From NCBI RefSeq assembly GCF_001039355.2, contig NW_019773597.1:1-64000 (forward strand): a DNA stretch of 64,000 nt, read 5' to 3'. This document shows positions 11,901 through 23,818 of the stretch, in pieces. Position 1 is the first letter of the stretch, and each line of letters starts with the position of its first letter. The notes beneath the pieces were generated by a model that worked only from the letters and a program-made list of their open reading frames with translations, had not been told where the DNA came from and did not search any database. The stretch comes from Lingula anatina. Lineage: Eukaryota; Brachiopoda; Lingulata; Lingulida; Lingulidae. Both the position numbers and the translations under genes were made by a program.

Positions 11901-14074
11901 ATTAAAAGCAAAGTGTGATAAAGATACCGAAATGCTTAATTGTTGTAAATAGCAAACAAATAACTTGTGACCCAAGTCTGATATACATGTAGGCCTACGT
12001 ACATTTCAGTGTGACGGAGGAACAACGGACGCTGGACGCCTACAAAGCCCAAGTGAAGTCTGACGGCAGCGTCAAATGGCTGGCGCCGGCGCTTTACCAG
12101 AGCTACTGCAAACTGGACGTCCAATACTTCCCAAAGGACCTACAGGTGTGTCCCATGAAGTTTGGCTCCTGGAGTTTTCATGGAGATCATCTGAATTTGG
12201 TGAACATGACGGAATATGGCGACGTCTCCAATTACGTCGCTAACGGAGAGTGGGAGCTGGTTGCCTTGCCAGTTGTCCGTCACGTCGTGACGTACCAATG
12301 TTGCTCTGAGGCTTACCCGGATGTGACGTTTTACTTCGTCATGAGAAGGCGGAGTCTCTATTACATGTTCAATATCATGGTGCCTTGCATTTTTATCGTA
12401 TCCATCGCTCTGCTGACGTTTTACCTACCGCCAGAGTCTGGAGAGAAGGTTTCTCTTGTGGTCACGGTGTTGTTGGCGCTGACAGTGTTCATGCTGCTAG
12501 TGGCGGAGATTATGCCTCCCCAAGCTGATGCTATACCGCTGATAGGTAGGTAGTGGGTTTTAAGACCGCCTAGACGATGGTGACAGCAAATGGGAAAGTC
12601 AGTCGACCTTATTGCTGAATTAGAAAAGTAGATATTATGTATCTGAGGCACGGTAGGGTCACTTCGTCTGTAATTGTAAAGTCTTCGTGCCTGACCATGT
12701 TTGTAGAAGTTCGTGCGATTTATAATACTGTATACTTAAATCATTCAGTGCTTATTAATTAAGACTGGGCTTTTTAAATTCGTATATACAACGCATTTGC
12801 TCTACACACATAAGCTCCATTTGTAAGTGAAATACATCACAGAATATGTATCATTGCCTTTCACTCTTCCAGCAATTTATTTTGGCTGTGCCATTCTCCT
12901 GCTGTGCATCTCCACAGCCATGACGGTGATGGTGATGAACATGCAGTACAGCGGGGCGCATGGTGCACGTGCTCCTCCCTGGCTCAGGAGAATCGTCCTT
13001 GGCAACTTGGCCAAGGCCATGTGTCTTCAGAGACTGGTGAAGCAGAACCTAGAAAACTGGAATCCATCTGAGGTAGGTTTCAATGGCCGTGTGATTATTA
13101 TTATTCGTAAAACTGTAGGCCTATCAGTAAGAACTCGTAAGTTAATGACATTCCATATCTTTTAAGATACATGAAATAACACAAGAAAATTGTTACGTTA
13201 ACTTTAATAAGGGGAGAGACGCAGTCTTCTTATAAGATACATGAAATAACACAAGAAAATTGTTACGTTAACTTTAATAAGGGGAGAGACGCAGTTTTCT
13301 TTTAAGATACATGAAATAACACAAGAAAATTATTAGGTTAACTTTAATAAGGGGAGAGACGCAGTTTTTTAAGATGTATAAATAAAAGTAATAACGTGCT
13401 AGAAAATATAAGTGGTCCAGCGGAGCAAAACATACAAATTACACGTAGTACTTTCTTTAAAAAGTCTGGTATATATATACATGAATTGTTGAATTAATAA
13501 TTTCGCAGACAATGCTTTCCTACCGTCAAAATTTCGGCTCTACTCATGAGCCATCCTCAGGACAAACTGGTCATGCGCTGATGATCTAACACTGAGGTGT
13601 ATTCATTGACCAGTTATCCTATGAATGTCCTCTACGCCCCCCCAGGCATTCACGTGGTACGATTAATTTTTTTCTTTCAAGGTACAAGATAAAGTCGCCC
13701 CTGCTGTAAACGGCAAAATACCCAAGAAGGATGAAGAATACTTGACAACAGAAACACCATTACAGAAATTTAAGTCAACGACAAGCCTATGCAGGACACC
13801 ACAGATACGCCCTCTTTCGGCGCCTCCAGAAGACAAGAAAGGAAACAACCAAGACAATGATACGTTGGCGAAAATTTTACGGAGGTTGGATGGGTTCGAG
13901 GAACATTGGAAAATGAAACGGCGTTACGACATATGCAAAATGGAATGGGAGTTAATCGTATTAGTAGTTGATAGGATGTTTCTTTTTCTTTTCTTCTTTA
14001 TGACATTTGTGATAAATTTAATATTTCTGGCGTATAACCCCGATACGAGTGATTACAGCTTGGATGTTAAGTAG
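5998..14074 (+). CDS. Nicotinic acetylcholine receptor alpha-type (alpha7/9/10-like) subunit
   Basis: Seven exons, 5998-6094, 6821-6990, 8975-9019, 9670-9779, 12010-12545, 12873-13072 and 13682-14074, join with matching phases into exactly 517 codons (516 aa). Features by residue: signal peptide about 1-33; Asp/His-rich mature N-terminus; loop-D VWLRM (100-104); loop-A WRPDIILYND; Cys-loop C174 to C188 with 13 residues between; loop-B GSWSFHGD; loop-C YQCCSEAYPD with vicinal Cys 238/239, the hallmark of alpha subunits; M1 about 258-281; M2 starting at GEKVSL (285-290) with the cation-selective Glu at -1' and no inserted Pro; M3 about 321-345; cytoplasmic loop; M4 near the C-terminus. It is a plasma-membrane cation channel gated by acetylcholine or a related ligand. 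Extra exon copies at 10707-10751, 11402-11511 and 14749-17065 are assembly duplicates. Intron 2 carries a MITE. Confidence 0.93.
7158..7323. mobile_element. Short MITE-like element with CAGGGG ends in nAChR intron 2
   Basis: About 166 bases beginning CAGGGGCGATTGAGACC and ending GGATCAGCTCCTG. The flanks repeat TCATA, a likely 5-bp target duplication. An inverted relative lies at 23644-23818. An internal inverted repeat surrounds the GACCGTCTTC / GAAGACGGTC words. No coding capacity, so non-autonomous. Confidence 0.6.
8412..10149 (+). repeat. Uncollapsed overlap, copy 1 (nAChR exons 3-4)
   Basis: This 1.7 kb block ends at the single N at 10150 and is repeated almost base for base at 10151-11880, including introns and both exons. 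Differences are few (for example a shorter GAGAGA run in copy 2). It is an unmerged contig end or an allele, not a tandem duplication. Confidence 0.9.
10151..11880 (+). repeat. Uncollapsed overlap, copy 2 (nAChR exons at 10707-10751 and 11402-11511)
   Basis: Begins directly after the N at 10150 and repeats 8412-10149. The 45-bp exon 10707-10751 (DEKNQILFSAVWLRM) and the 110-bp exon 11402-11511 duplicate exons 3 and 4 of the receptor. Beyond 11880 the contig continues into exon 5, showing how the two contigs should be joined. Confidence 0.9.
13161..13372 (+). repeat. Three tandem 70-bp units in nAChR intron 6
   Basis: Units start near 13161, 13231 and 13301, each running from TTTAAGATACATGAAATAAC to GGGGAGAGACGCAG. 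The allelic copy (about 16499-16563) has a single, slightly shorter unit. This copy-number difference supports the view that the two blocks are haplotypes. Confidence 0.85.
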
Positions 14075-14216
14075 ATATTCGCGTTATAAACGTTTATGTA
14101 CTGACAAACAGAAGAAAAACGCCTATGCATCTTCCCAAGCCATATATACATGTATATATAATGTAAATTTCATGTCAATGTACGATATTACCTTATTTTA
14201 TCAGTGATACTCAAGA

Positions 14217-14222
14217 AATAAA
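14217..14222 (+). terminator. Poly(A) signal of the nAChR gene
   Basis: AATAAA lies 143 bases after the stop codon at 14072-14074. The same hexamer is kept at 17190-17195 in the allelic copy. Ordinary canonical signal; cleavage site not determined. Confidence 0.6.
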
Positions 14223-14748
14223 AGTTAAACTGAAGTAGTATAATTTCCAGTGAGGTGGTGGGGGAAGGGGGGGTCAGGGAGGAGGGGGTTGCCCAGGAGA
14301 AGCGTGAGCATTTACGTTCGCATGTAATTTCTATCCAATGATAACAGGGGCCTTTAAAACAGAATACAATATTAAAGTATAGGCCTCTGTGGGAATAAGC
14401 CCAATCAGGTCATCTGCTCTTATGTTACGGTGGCTCAGCAGCAGAGGAAGATAATTGTGGGATTGGGTGTCCTCACTCATGTCGGCATCTGGAGTAAGTC
14501 TGAGACCAACCTTCACTTGCATTACTTAGCATAGAAATAGGAATGTGCACTACTCAACACCTTTGTTGAAATCGGGCCCAATGACAAGAACAAAGGGTAT
14601 GTCTAACGAGGAACGTGTTGTCGTTGATGACGTCAAATCCTGCAGGGTCCGATACAATAATTTTGTAACAGCCTATAGGCGGGCCCTGTGGTCAAAGAGC
14701 GCTGGATATAACACCAGATCTGAGGTGGGCANCGATTTATTTTGACAG

Positions 14749-17065
14749 ACATGGTCCGACTCTCGCCTATCCTGGAACGAGAGCCTGTATGGTCACATCG
14801 AGGACATCCACGTGCCCATAACAAGTATCTGGCGACCGGACATCATCCTTTATAACGAGTGAGTGACAAGTGTGAAGGAAAGAAGAACATTCCGAACACT
14901 GGTAGTAACATTAGGCATTAGGCTTGCAATGGTTAGAGTACTACGTGCACCGCGTCGTTTAGTTCTTTTACTTATAACAAGAAATGCCTAGTTCTAACAC
15001 AAAGTTGTGCTACTTAAGCAAGAACAATGATTATTTAAAAAAATTAACAGGTACTCGGATAGCACAAACCTCCGCCAAGGCAGCCTAATTTTCATTGCTA
15101 TGAATTGATCACCACCAAATCAAGCCGTTTCTTAGTCCAAATTTTTTACCTATCCTGGAAAGCTTAACGAAATCCGACCACTACTGTTGCAGTTCGGATG
15201 TTCACTACCAAACCAACAAATGCAAAAATAAATCCTTGTTGGAAATATTAAAAGCAAAGTGTGATAAAGATACCGAAATGCTTAATTGTTGTAAATAGCA
15301 AACAAATAACTTGTGACCCAAGTCTGATATACATGTAGGCCTACGTACATTTCAGTGTGACGGAGGAACAACGGACGCTGGACGCCTACAAAGCCCAAGT
15401 GAAGTCTGACGGCAGCGTCAAATGGCTGGCGCCGGCGCTTTACCAGAGCTACTGCAAACTGGACGTCCAATACTTCCCAAAGGACCTACAGGTGTGTCCC
15501 ATGAAGTTTGGCTCCTGGAGTTTTCATGGAGATCATCTGAATTTGGTGAACATGACGGAATATGGCGACGTCTCCAATTACGTCGCTAACGGAGAGTGGG
15601 AGCTGGTTGCCTTGCCAGTTGTCCGTCACGTCGTGACGTACCAATGTTGCTCTGAGGCTTACCCGGATGTGACGTTTTACTTCGTCATGAGGAGGCGGAG
15701 TCTCTATTACATGTTCAATATCATGGTGCCTTGCATTTTTATCGTATCCATCGCTCTGCTGACGTTTTACCTACCGCCAGAGTCTGGAGAGAAGGTTTCT
15801 CTTGTGGTCACGGTGTTGTTGGCGCTGACAGTGTTCATGCTGCTAGTGGCAGAGATTATGCCTCCCCAAGCCGATGCTATACCGCTGATAGGTAGGTAGT
15901 GGGTTTTAAGACCGCCTAGACGATGGTGACAGCAAATGGGAAAGTCAGTCGACCTTATTGCTGAATTAGAAAAGTAGATATTATGTATCTGAGGCACGGT
16001 AGGGTCACTTCGTCTGTTATTTAAAAGTCTTCGTGCTTGACCATGTTTGTAGAAGTTCGTGCGATTTATAATACTGTATACTTAAATCATTCAGTGCTTA
16101 TTGATTAAGACTGGGCTAAATTCGTATATACATGTACAACGCATTTGCTCTCAACACATAAGCTCCATTTGTAAGTGAAATACATCATAGAATATGTATC
16201 ACTGCCTTCCACTCTTCCAGCAATTTATTTTGGTTGTGCCATTCTCCTGCTGTGCATCTCCACAGCCATGACAGTGATGGTGATGAACATGCAGTACAGC
16301 GGGGCGCATGGTGCACGTGCTCCTCCCTGGCTCAGGAGAATCGTCCTTGGCAACTTAGCCAAGGCCATGTGTCTTCAGAGACTGGTACAGCAAAACCTAG
16401 AAAACTGGAATCCGTCAGAGGTGGGTTTAATTGGCCGTGTGATTATTACTCGTAAAGCTGTACCAGTAGAACTCGTTAGATAATGACATTCCATATCTTT
16501 TAAGATACATAACACAAGTTAATTATAAGGTTTACTTTAATAAGGGGAGAGACGCAGTTTTTCAAGATGAATAAATAAAAGTGATAACATGTGCCAGAAA
16601 ATATAAGTGGTCCAGCGGAGCAAAACATACAATTAGGCATACACGTGGTACAATTATCTTTTTTCTTTCAAGGTGCAAGATAAAGTCGTCCCTGCTGCAA
16701 ACGGCAAAATACCCAAGAAGGATGAAGAATACATGACAACAGAAACACCAGCACAGAAATTTACTTCAACGGCAAGCCTATGCAGAACACCACAGATACG
16801 CCCTCTTTCGGCGCCGTCAGAAAACAAGAAAGGAAACAACCAAGACAATGATACGTTGGCGAAAATTTTACGGAGGTTGGATGGGTTCGAGGAACATTGG
16901 AAAATGAAACGGCGTTACGACATATGCAAAATGGAATGGGAGTTAATCGTATTAGTAGTTGATAGGATGTTTCTTTTTCTTTTCTTCTTTATGACATTTG
17001 TGATAAATTTAATATTTCTCGCGTATAATCCCGATACGAGTGATTACAGCTTGGACGTTCAGTAG
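14749..17065 (+). CDS. Second haplotype of nAChR exons 4-7 (partial)
   Basis: After the N at 14732, exons 14749-14858, 15356-15891, 16221-16420 and 16673-17065 repeat exons 4-7 of the receptor with the same phases and stop. Exon 5 is protein-identical; the cytoplasmic-loop part of the last exon differs at about nine residues (for example K/T, T/A, P/S, D/N, and final K/Q). Intron differences include one rather than three 70-bp units and loss of about 200 bases before the last exon. Exons 1-3 are absent because the contig starts just upstream of exon 4. It is best read as an allele; a real paralogue would not begin precisely at an N. Confidence 0.85.
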
Positions 17066-17737
17066 ATATTCGCGTTATAAACGTTTATGTACTGACAAAC
17101 AGAAGAAAAACGCCTATGCATCTTCCCAAGCCATATATACATGTGTATATAATGTAAATTTCATGTCAATATATCAGTGATACTCAAGAAATAAAAGTTA
17201 AACTAAAGTAGTATAATTTCCAGTGAGGTGGTGGGGGAAGGGGGGGGGGTCAGGGAGGAGGGGGTTGCCCAGGAGAAACGTGAGCATTTACGTTCGCATG
17301 TAATTTCTATCCAATGATAACAGGGGCCTTTAAAACAGAATACAATATTAAAGTATAGGCCTCTGTGGGAATAAGCCCAATCAGGTCATCTGCTCTTCTG
17401 TTACGGCGGCTCAGCAGCAGAGGAAGATAATTGTGGGATTGGGTGTCCTCACTCATGTCGGCATCTATAGTAAGTCTGAGACCAACCTTCACTTGCATTA
17501 CTTAGCATAGAAATAGGAATGTGCACTACTCAACACCTTTGTTGAAATCGCGCCCAATGACAAGAACAAAGGGTCTTTCTAACGAGGAACGTGTTGTCGT
17601 TGATGACGTCAAATCCTGCAGGGTCCGATACAATAATTTTGTAACAGCCTATTGGCGGGCCCTGTGGTCAAAGTGCGCTGGATATAACTTTAACACCAGA
17701 TCCGAGGTGGGCTGAACACGTTCTGAGTATGTTTTAA

Positions 17738-17791
<54 letters not shown>

Positions 17792-18124
17792 TATTATTAT
17801 TATTATTATTATTAAGAGTTAAGACCTTCATTGGTGGAAGGAATTCATGAAACTAGAGACATAAAAAAAATTACGTTTCTTTTTTTGTCAGTTTATTTCA
17901 CCTGAACAAAACTCCCATCATCCAGGACATGTATGTACGACCCGCGTCAGAGGTATGTTTTACGATCGCCTAAAGCAAATAAAGTCTGGATTATCTATTC
18001 ACCAAGAATGCATACTTGTAAAGCTATTTTGTTTGGTCACTCGCCATAAATAAATAAAGACATTTTTTATCTTCACTCTGATGCATTTTATATATAGAAA
18101 AAGCATAATCTTTTTTTTTTTTTT

Positions 18125-18155
<31 letters not shown>

Positions 18156-18157
18156 GG
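17066..18157 (+). repeat. 3' flank of nAChR haplotype 2, with AAT microsatellite and poly-T/poly-G contig end
   Basis: 17066-17710 repeats 14075-14731. A trinucleotide tract at about 17737-17814 switches from AAT to ATT, so it is self-complementary. The contig ends in a T run followed by a G run up to the N at 18158. The segment around 17704-18120 is repeated at 18273-18650 after the N. No coding sequence. Confidence 0.8.
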
Positions 18158-18272
18158 NTTTGATTGGCTTATATAAACTAGGTCAAACTATTTTCGTCAG
18201 AGGTTACTTGACACGATGGAGATAGGCTACAGTGAAAAGGTTAGTGTCAAGTTAGCTCTGAAGCTCAGGGTG

Positions 18273-18299
18273 GAGGTGGGCTGAACACGTTCTGAGTAT

Positions 18300-18330
<31 letters not shown>

Positions 18331-18650
18331 GAGTTAAGACCTTCATTGGTGGAATGAATTCATGAAACTAGAGACATAACAAAACTTACGTTTCTTTTTT
18401 TTTGCTAGTTAATTTTACCTGAACAAAACTCCCACCATACAGTATGTACGACCCGTGCCAGGGGTATGTTTTACGATCGCCTGAAGCAAATAAAGTCTAG
18501 ATTATCTATTCGCCAAGAATGCATGCTTGTAAAGCTATTTTGTTTGGTCACTCGCCATAAATAAAGAAAGACATTTTTTATCTACACTCTGATGCATTTT
18601 ATATATAGAAAAAGCATAATTTATTTTTTTTTGGGGGGGGGGGGGGCACG
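18273..18650 (+). repeat. Uncollapsed duplicate of 17704-18130
   Basis: It begins with the same GAGGTGGGCTGAACACG word, followed by a shorter AAT tract and the same downstream text with scattered substitutions, ending in T and G runs. This shows how the contig starting at 18159 overlaps the previous one. Confidence 0.8.
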
Positions 18651-18733
18651 ACGATTGGAACCGAGGCGACATTTTAAGAAAAGTTCTTGATCCATGACTG
18701 TGCTACAAGCAAGAATGAAATCCAGGCATATTA

Positions 18734-19340
18734 TAAACCCGCCTAGGCGAGGTCATTAGTCTGTGCAACCATGTGTCAGCTTTTGTACCTTTATTTTTTT
18801 GTAAGATATACAACTGTACTACTGAGGAGTGACACAACCAGTGCTTTCCAATTTTCTAAGCACGAACGTAGAAGGACAGGCAGCTAATTGCGTTTCTATT
18901 TTTTTTTATCAAAGAATGCTCCTAAAAGCCCATTGTGTAATGATTATAAACCAAAACACTGAAGATACTGAGGGTGGACCTTTTTCAATGAAAACTGAAA
19001 TAACAATGAAGTTTCGGCCAGTGAGTCCTAACAACTTCTACTGACATTAGTCTGATGAAGGTCTACGTCCAGATTGGCTGTAATTAATATACTGGGTAAG
19101 CTAACGGTATTAAAATGTTTCGGCTTGTCTTTGATAATTGTCATATATGAACAAAATTATTATTTCACTATTCAGTAGAAATTTTGTGGCTTCTTCAATA
19201 CCTCGCCTATGTAATATTAGTATTTTTGTTTGAAAATTTTCACAAATTATCTTTTGTTTACCATAAGAAATGTATATGTTAACATTTAGTTTAAATGTTT
19301 TAAGAGTCTAATCCGAGTCCTCCTAGTGCTACAAATATAC
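18734..19340 (+). repeat. Dispersed repeat R1, copy 1, upstream of peptide gene A
   Basis: About 600 bases from TAAACCCGCCTAGGCGAGG to CTCCTAGTGCTACAAATAT, closely matched in the same orientation at 25695-26378. Parts recur at 24893-25360 and, inverted, around 61486-61550. No open frame with coding character; family unknown. Confidence 0.7.
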
Positions 19341-19605
19341 ATGATTGCGTCGCGGCTTAGTGTTCAGGGTAATACAGGACCAGTGTAATTGTTCATCCAT
19401 TTACAATAGGCATGTCCTTAAACGTCACATCACTCGAGGTCACAGACAGCCAATCAACATTTTGCACCCCTGTGCTTTTTCATATTAATTTTTTAGATGG
19501 GCGAGGCCACTTCCTGCGACAAGATCCCCATTTGAGTGGTGGAGAAATTTGGAAAACTTCATACTGCTGTTGAAACGACTCCCGAGTGTGTGACAAATTT
19601 ACAAC

Positions 19606-22600
19606 ATGGAGAAGAGAACCTTGATCGCTTTGCTATTGGTGACAATGGTCGTTATTGACTTGTTCGCGGATGCGGAGGGTAAGTTAGCTTAGGCCAACTG
19701 TTTTTTTAAATTTCATGATATGAAATGCACAAAACATGTTTCATATTATGTCAGCGTTTTCATGTCAGTTTTCATGTCAAGTGTTTGACTTCAACCCAGT
19801 TATCGACAATTTGGGCTTTCTTTTTATTAGCATGCAAGAAGATGGTGTACAAGACATTATTGCCATTGGTCTTTACTTAGATGCATGAACGGAAATAAGA
19901 CCAATTAAGCATTTCGGCTCTATTTCTGCATATGGTTATAATTTTCTCAACCTGCGTCTCCCTCTAAATAGTCATATACCAACTTAATAACTGGCCTTAC
20001 ATAACGGGATAACTTAAAACGCCTTTTGCGCATGGTGGTTCGGACCAAATCGTCTATGCCGATTTTCACCGCCTCCACAATGACCTGACACCATGATAGG
20101 CATGGGTACAGCAACGATGAGCTCAATGCCACCTTTCTTGTTAAATTGTCTTGTCAACGAGCCATCTTGGTGTCATCACTACAGGGTATGTACATTATCA
20201 GACAACCTCTTCTAGACCCGAAAAGACAAGAATCCCTGTCAGACCTTCTAGAATTTCTAAGCGAATAACCCGAGTTTAAAATAAGAACCCCGGTAGGGTC
20301 ACGGGCATGTGTAGCGAACCTTGGCAAAAATTCTGCAAACTGATTGAAAGCTTGGTGATTGTCGTCACGGTATTTACATGTAATTTCAAGCCCTATACGC
20401 TTCCATTTTTCATAAACGCGGCCAACCCTTAAACCTTTTCACGATTTCCAAAATCGTTTTTTGTCTACTTAACTCATAATACCAAGTTTTTCTCGTGAAG
20501 CGATCGCAATTTGCAAATGGCCTGCTAATTTCTGCATTTCATCTGGCTTGGATATTATGCTGTCATACCTTAAGATGTTTATGATCGTTTGAACATTTAA
20601 ATAATCTGTTACTCACAGTAGAGATGTCAACAACAGACTAACCAAAGCCAGAAATGCCTTTAAGAGCTTAAACAAAATCTGGAAATGCTCTCAATATATG
20701 TAGTATAAAAACCAAATTCTGTATATTTGAGAGCTGTGTACTATCAACTCTTCTCTATGGTTCAGAATGCTGGCGCATAACTGAAGAAGATCCCAGGAAG
20801 CTGTCTACCTTTCACACCTCAAGTCTCAGAAAAATTTTAAAAATATTCTGGCCAAGGACTATATCTAATGATGATCTGTTAAAGCAAACCAACCAGAGAA
20901 GTATAAGTGAAATCATCAGGACAAAAAGATGGAAATGGATTGGCCATGTTCTGAGGAAAGACCCAATTTCCACCACTAACGTAGCTATGTACTGGACACA
21001 AGAGGGGCAAAGAAAAAGAGGCAGACCCAAGACCACATGGAGGAGGACGGTTGAAGCAGAACTGAAACAACTGGGCGAAAGTTGGGGGACAATTCAACAT
21101 CTAGCGAGAGACAGAGAGGAGTGGAGGACCTTTGTTGTCGCCCTAGACGCCCAACGGCGTAATAGGAGATAGATAGATAGATAGATCACAGATAATTTGG
21201 AGTCAGTTTTGCCACTATGCCGGCCATATGCTACCATTGACTTAGAAAAATACAGAAAGACATCTATTCATATCACCCCCAAAATGATATTTGAACGGAT
21301 TATTTTGCTTGTTTCCCGTCCTGTATATAAACTGGTTAATGCTTTACTGTCAATAAACACATCATTCACCAAAATGAAGGAAAAATAGTGGGACGGATTT
21401 CTGTCAAATTGTCAATATCAGCTCTTGGGTTTGGTAATAGGTTTAATATCTGATTGTCTTCAGTACTTTTCTTTTGTTCTTTACTGGTAACAGCACCCTT
21501 CAAGAATGACATGTTTAGTTTTGATAAAGTTCATTATTTCAACGACCTTATACAAGTTTTCCTTGTCGCCTAAGTCACCCTCGTTGACAAGTTGGCGAGT
21601 AAGCTTCAAACGCCACTTGAAACTTCTTTCATCTAATCCAGTGCCTGCTCCATCTCATGGGGGTCCTACGCCTCGACTGTTTGCCGGTTACATTGTACCA
21701 CTACCTTGCGGGGGTCGTCGCACACGACGTACAGTGTAGTTCTTCCACTGACATTTTGGACTCCGTGAAAGAAAAAGTTTGTGTCACTGTAAAGTACGCC
21801 TGTTCAACAACTAACACGATTGGTGAACTAAAATATCAAATTAAGACCGTTACAGTAATAAAAAAATAATGAAGGCCAATATATGATAATACGAAGAATT
21901 TAGATACAATACCAATGTAAAAAGAAATATAAAAAATGATGAAAATGTCATATATAAATCTTTCATTTCCCAACCATTTTACAGGTGACTCTAATGAAAC
22001 GTCGATTCCTTACAAAAATACTAACAGCGATACCATAAATTTGGCTCACACACACGTAACTTGGGGGGTGGGGGTGGGAGGGGGGGGAATGGGATTTTAA
22101 CCCTTGAATAGAATCGACAACAGTTCATTCTAACATCTCATTTGTACCATATATTTTCACGATTGTGTTGCTTTAGGTGATTCTAGGAGGAGGAGGAGTC
22201 CTAGTAGGAGGAGGAGCCTTAGTAGGAGGAGGAGTGGTACAACACAGGGGGATGTTCAAGAAGTCGATGACGACGTAAGTACATGGTTATTTTATTAGTA
22301 TCACCCTGAACCCTAAGGCCCGTAAATGACTACGTCAGGTTAACATTTCTCGGCAAAACCAATTTCTGTTAAGGTCTATTATAGAGTGTAGACAGCAAAC
22401 GTAGGCCTCAAATATCGTAAGCCATGAAAACGCCGTTTCCACGCCGGGTGAGAGACAATCTTTAGAAATTTAGTTTAAAACTGCGTCAGGTTATTCTTAT
22501 ATAGTACGCCTTAAAGACATAATAACGAGAAGTGCCAATCTGTCTTTAATTTCACGCCAGCATCAAAACAACAGGATTTCTTTATTCTTCTGTCCAAGGC

Positions 22601-22938
22601 AACTGTTGGCAGGCATGGTAGTTTATTTAGATACATTGATACGTACATGTAGGTAGAGGGTAGCTGTACCAGTAATACCAAAGAGTGACCACAGAGGACG
22701 TATCAAAATCTATTAGTCAAATTATGTAAGATGTTGAACAAAGTGATTTTCCATTTAAGAAAAAGTTTTTGAAAAGTTAGTTGAAAAGTATTGACACCAT
22801 CTATTCGTCCAATTTATACAGAGGTAGAAATACCTACAGTATATCGTGTATCTTATTCAGGTTAATCTGGCCAAAGTGATGGAAAAACTGGTTGACTTTC
22901 TGGATGAAGATGCTGACGATGAGGAGAATGACGAATAA
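19606..22938 (+). CDS. Small secreted cationic/acidic peptide precursor, gene A
   Basis: Three exons: 19606-19678, 22177-22274 and 22861-22938, giving 82 aa. Exon 1 encodes a signal peptide (MEKRTLIALLLVTMVVIDLF then ADAEG) and ends in phase 1. Exon 2 encodes the core: R4-SPS-R3-SLS-R3-SG followed by an acidic stretch ending EVDDD, phase 0. Exon 3 encodes a short amphipathic segment (VNLAKVMEKLVDFL) and the acidic tail DEDADDEENDE. All Arg codons of the core are AGG. Signal, charge separation and exon layout fit a secreted precursor whose acidic part balances a cationic peptide, as in known antimicrobial-peptide precursors; function is inferred. A non-LTR fragment sits in intron 1. Alternatives: a processing-site-rich neuropeptide precursor or a secreted polyanion/polycation matrix peptide. 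No homologue is recognised. Confidence 0.8.
20620..21190 (+). mobile_element. 5'-truncated non-LTR retrotransposon (RT C-terminal region) with (TAGA)n tail
   Basis: An open frame from about 20750 to 21172 reads LLYGSECWRITEED, RKILKIFWPRTIS, RWKWIGHVLRKDP, RKRGRPKTTWRRT and DREEWRTFVVAL. These are the conserved C-terminal blocks seen after the reverse-transcriptase domain of many invertebrate LINE elements. Upstream (20625-20740) homology continues with stops and frame breaks (RLTKARNAFKSLNKIWK). It ends in a GATA-type tetranucleotide run near 21165-21187, a typical LINE tail. It lies in intron 1 of peptide gene A, same strand. Clade (CR1/Jockey-like) is not certain. Confidence 0.8.
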
Positions 22939-23643
22939 TGAATAACATGGTACCCTGAAATTCAGACGAGAAACGGATGTGGACATATTTTTTCAAAATA
23001 GACCATGTAGCTGCCTGCTCTTCCGACCTTTGACTTTCAATTGTCTCTCATTTAAATCGCCTTGAAAGTTTAGAAATACTCATACGGGTTTAAATTCTGG
23101 TATACAATCTGATCATGTGTATTGATACTATTAAAGACAGGGAACAAGTGAGGCACACCAAAAGCCAGGTCCTTCTTGTTTGAGAAATGAAAGAACAAGT
23201 AATTATCCTGAAATTCGGGGAAGACAATTTGGCGTTGAAGTAAAAAGAAAAAGAAAATGAAACACCTTTTGTTTTAACTGTTTCAGCTACTAACATTGCT
23301 CTTATTTATAAGACTATTTTCACGGAACAAGTACAAGGGCATGGCCACAAACAAGCAGTGTTGGGCGTGGTCACAGTAACTGACAAGGCGAAAGGTTGTC
23401 GAAACTTAAATCAATGTGCCACTTCCGTGCATTGACATATAAAGCTTCAATTGTACAATTGGATATTTTATCTCCAAAATTCCTTCACTGCAACAACTAC
23501 AGATGATTATTCCATCTGGATTGCCGTACATTTGCCGTGTAAATGTGCGCCATCTTTGTCCCATTTTACATGTCAAGATGTACCTTCCCCTACTGTGTCC
23601 ACGATTTTCTTGCCATTGCTACAGACAGCTCTGATCAAATATG

Positions 23644-23818
23644 CAGGGGCGGATCCAGAGAATTTTTCTGACAGTCTTCCAAATTACCGGGTATCTTTAT
23701 TGATTTATCCTCCATTTTTAACCGTCTTACGACAGAAAAAATTAGATACCCATCAATGTAAACTTTAAAATCTGACGGTCTTCCGGAAGACCCAGAAGCC
23801 GGTCTCAATCCACCCCTG
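23644..23818. mobile_element. MITE-like element with CAGGGGYGGAT terminal repeats
   Basis: 175 bases from CAGGGGCGGATCCAGAG to the reverse complement of CAGGGGTGGATTGAG. It is an inverted relative of 7158-7323, matching over nearly its whole length. Flanks ATATG / ATATT are compatible with a decayed 5-bp duplication. Non-coding. Confidence 0.65.

Noticed and set aside
10707-17065. Tandem duplication of nAChR exons as additional receptor genes
   Set aside because: Each repeat begins directly after a single N and includes introns; allelic or overlap artefact fits better.
17737-17814. Poly-Asn/Tyr ORF
   Set aside because: Pure AAT/ATT microsatellite.
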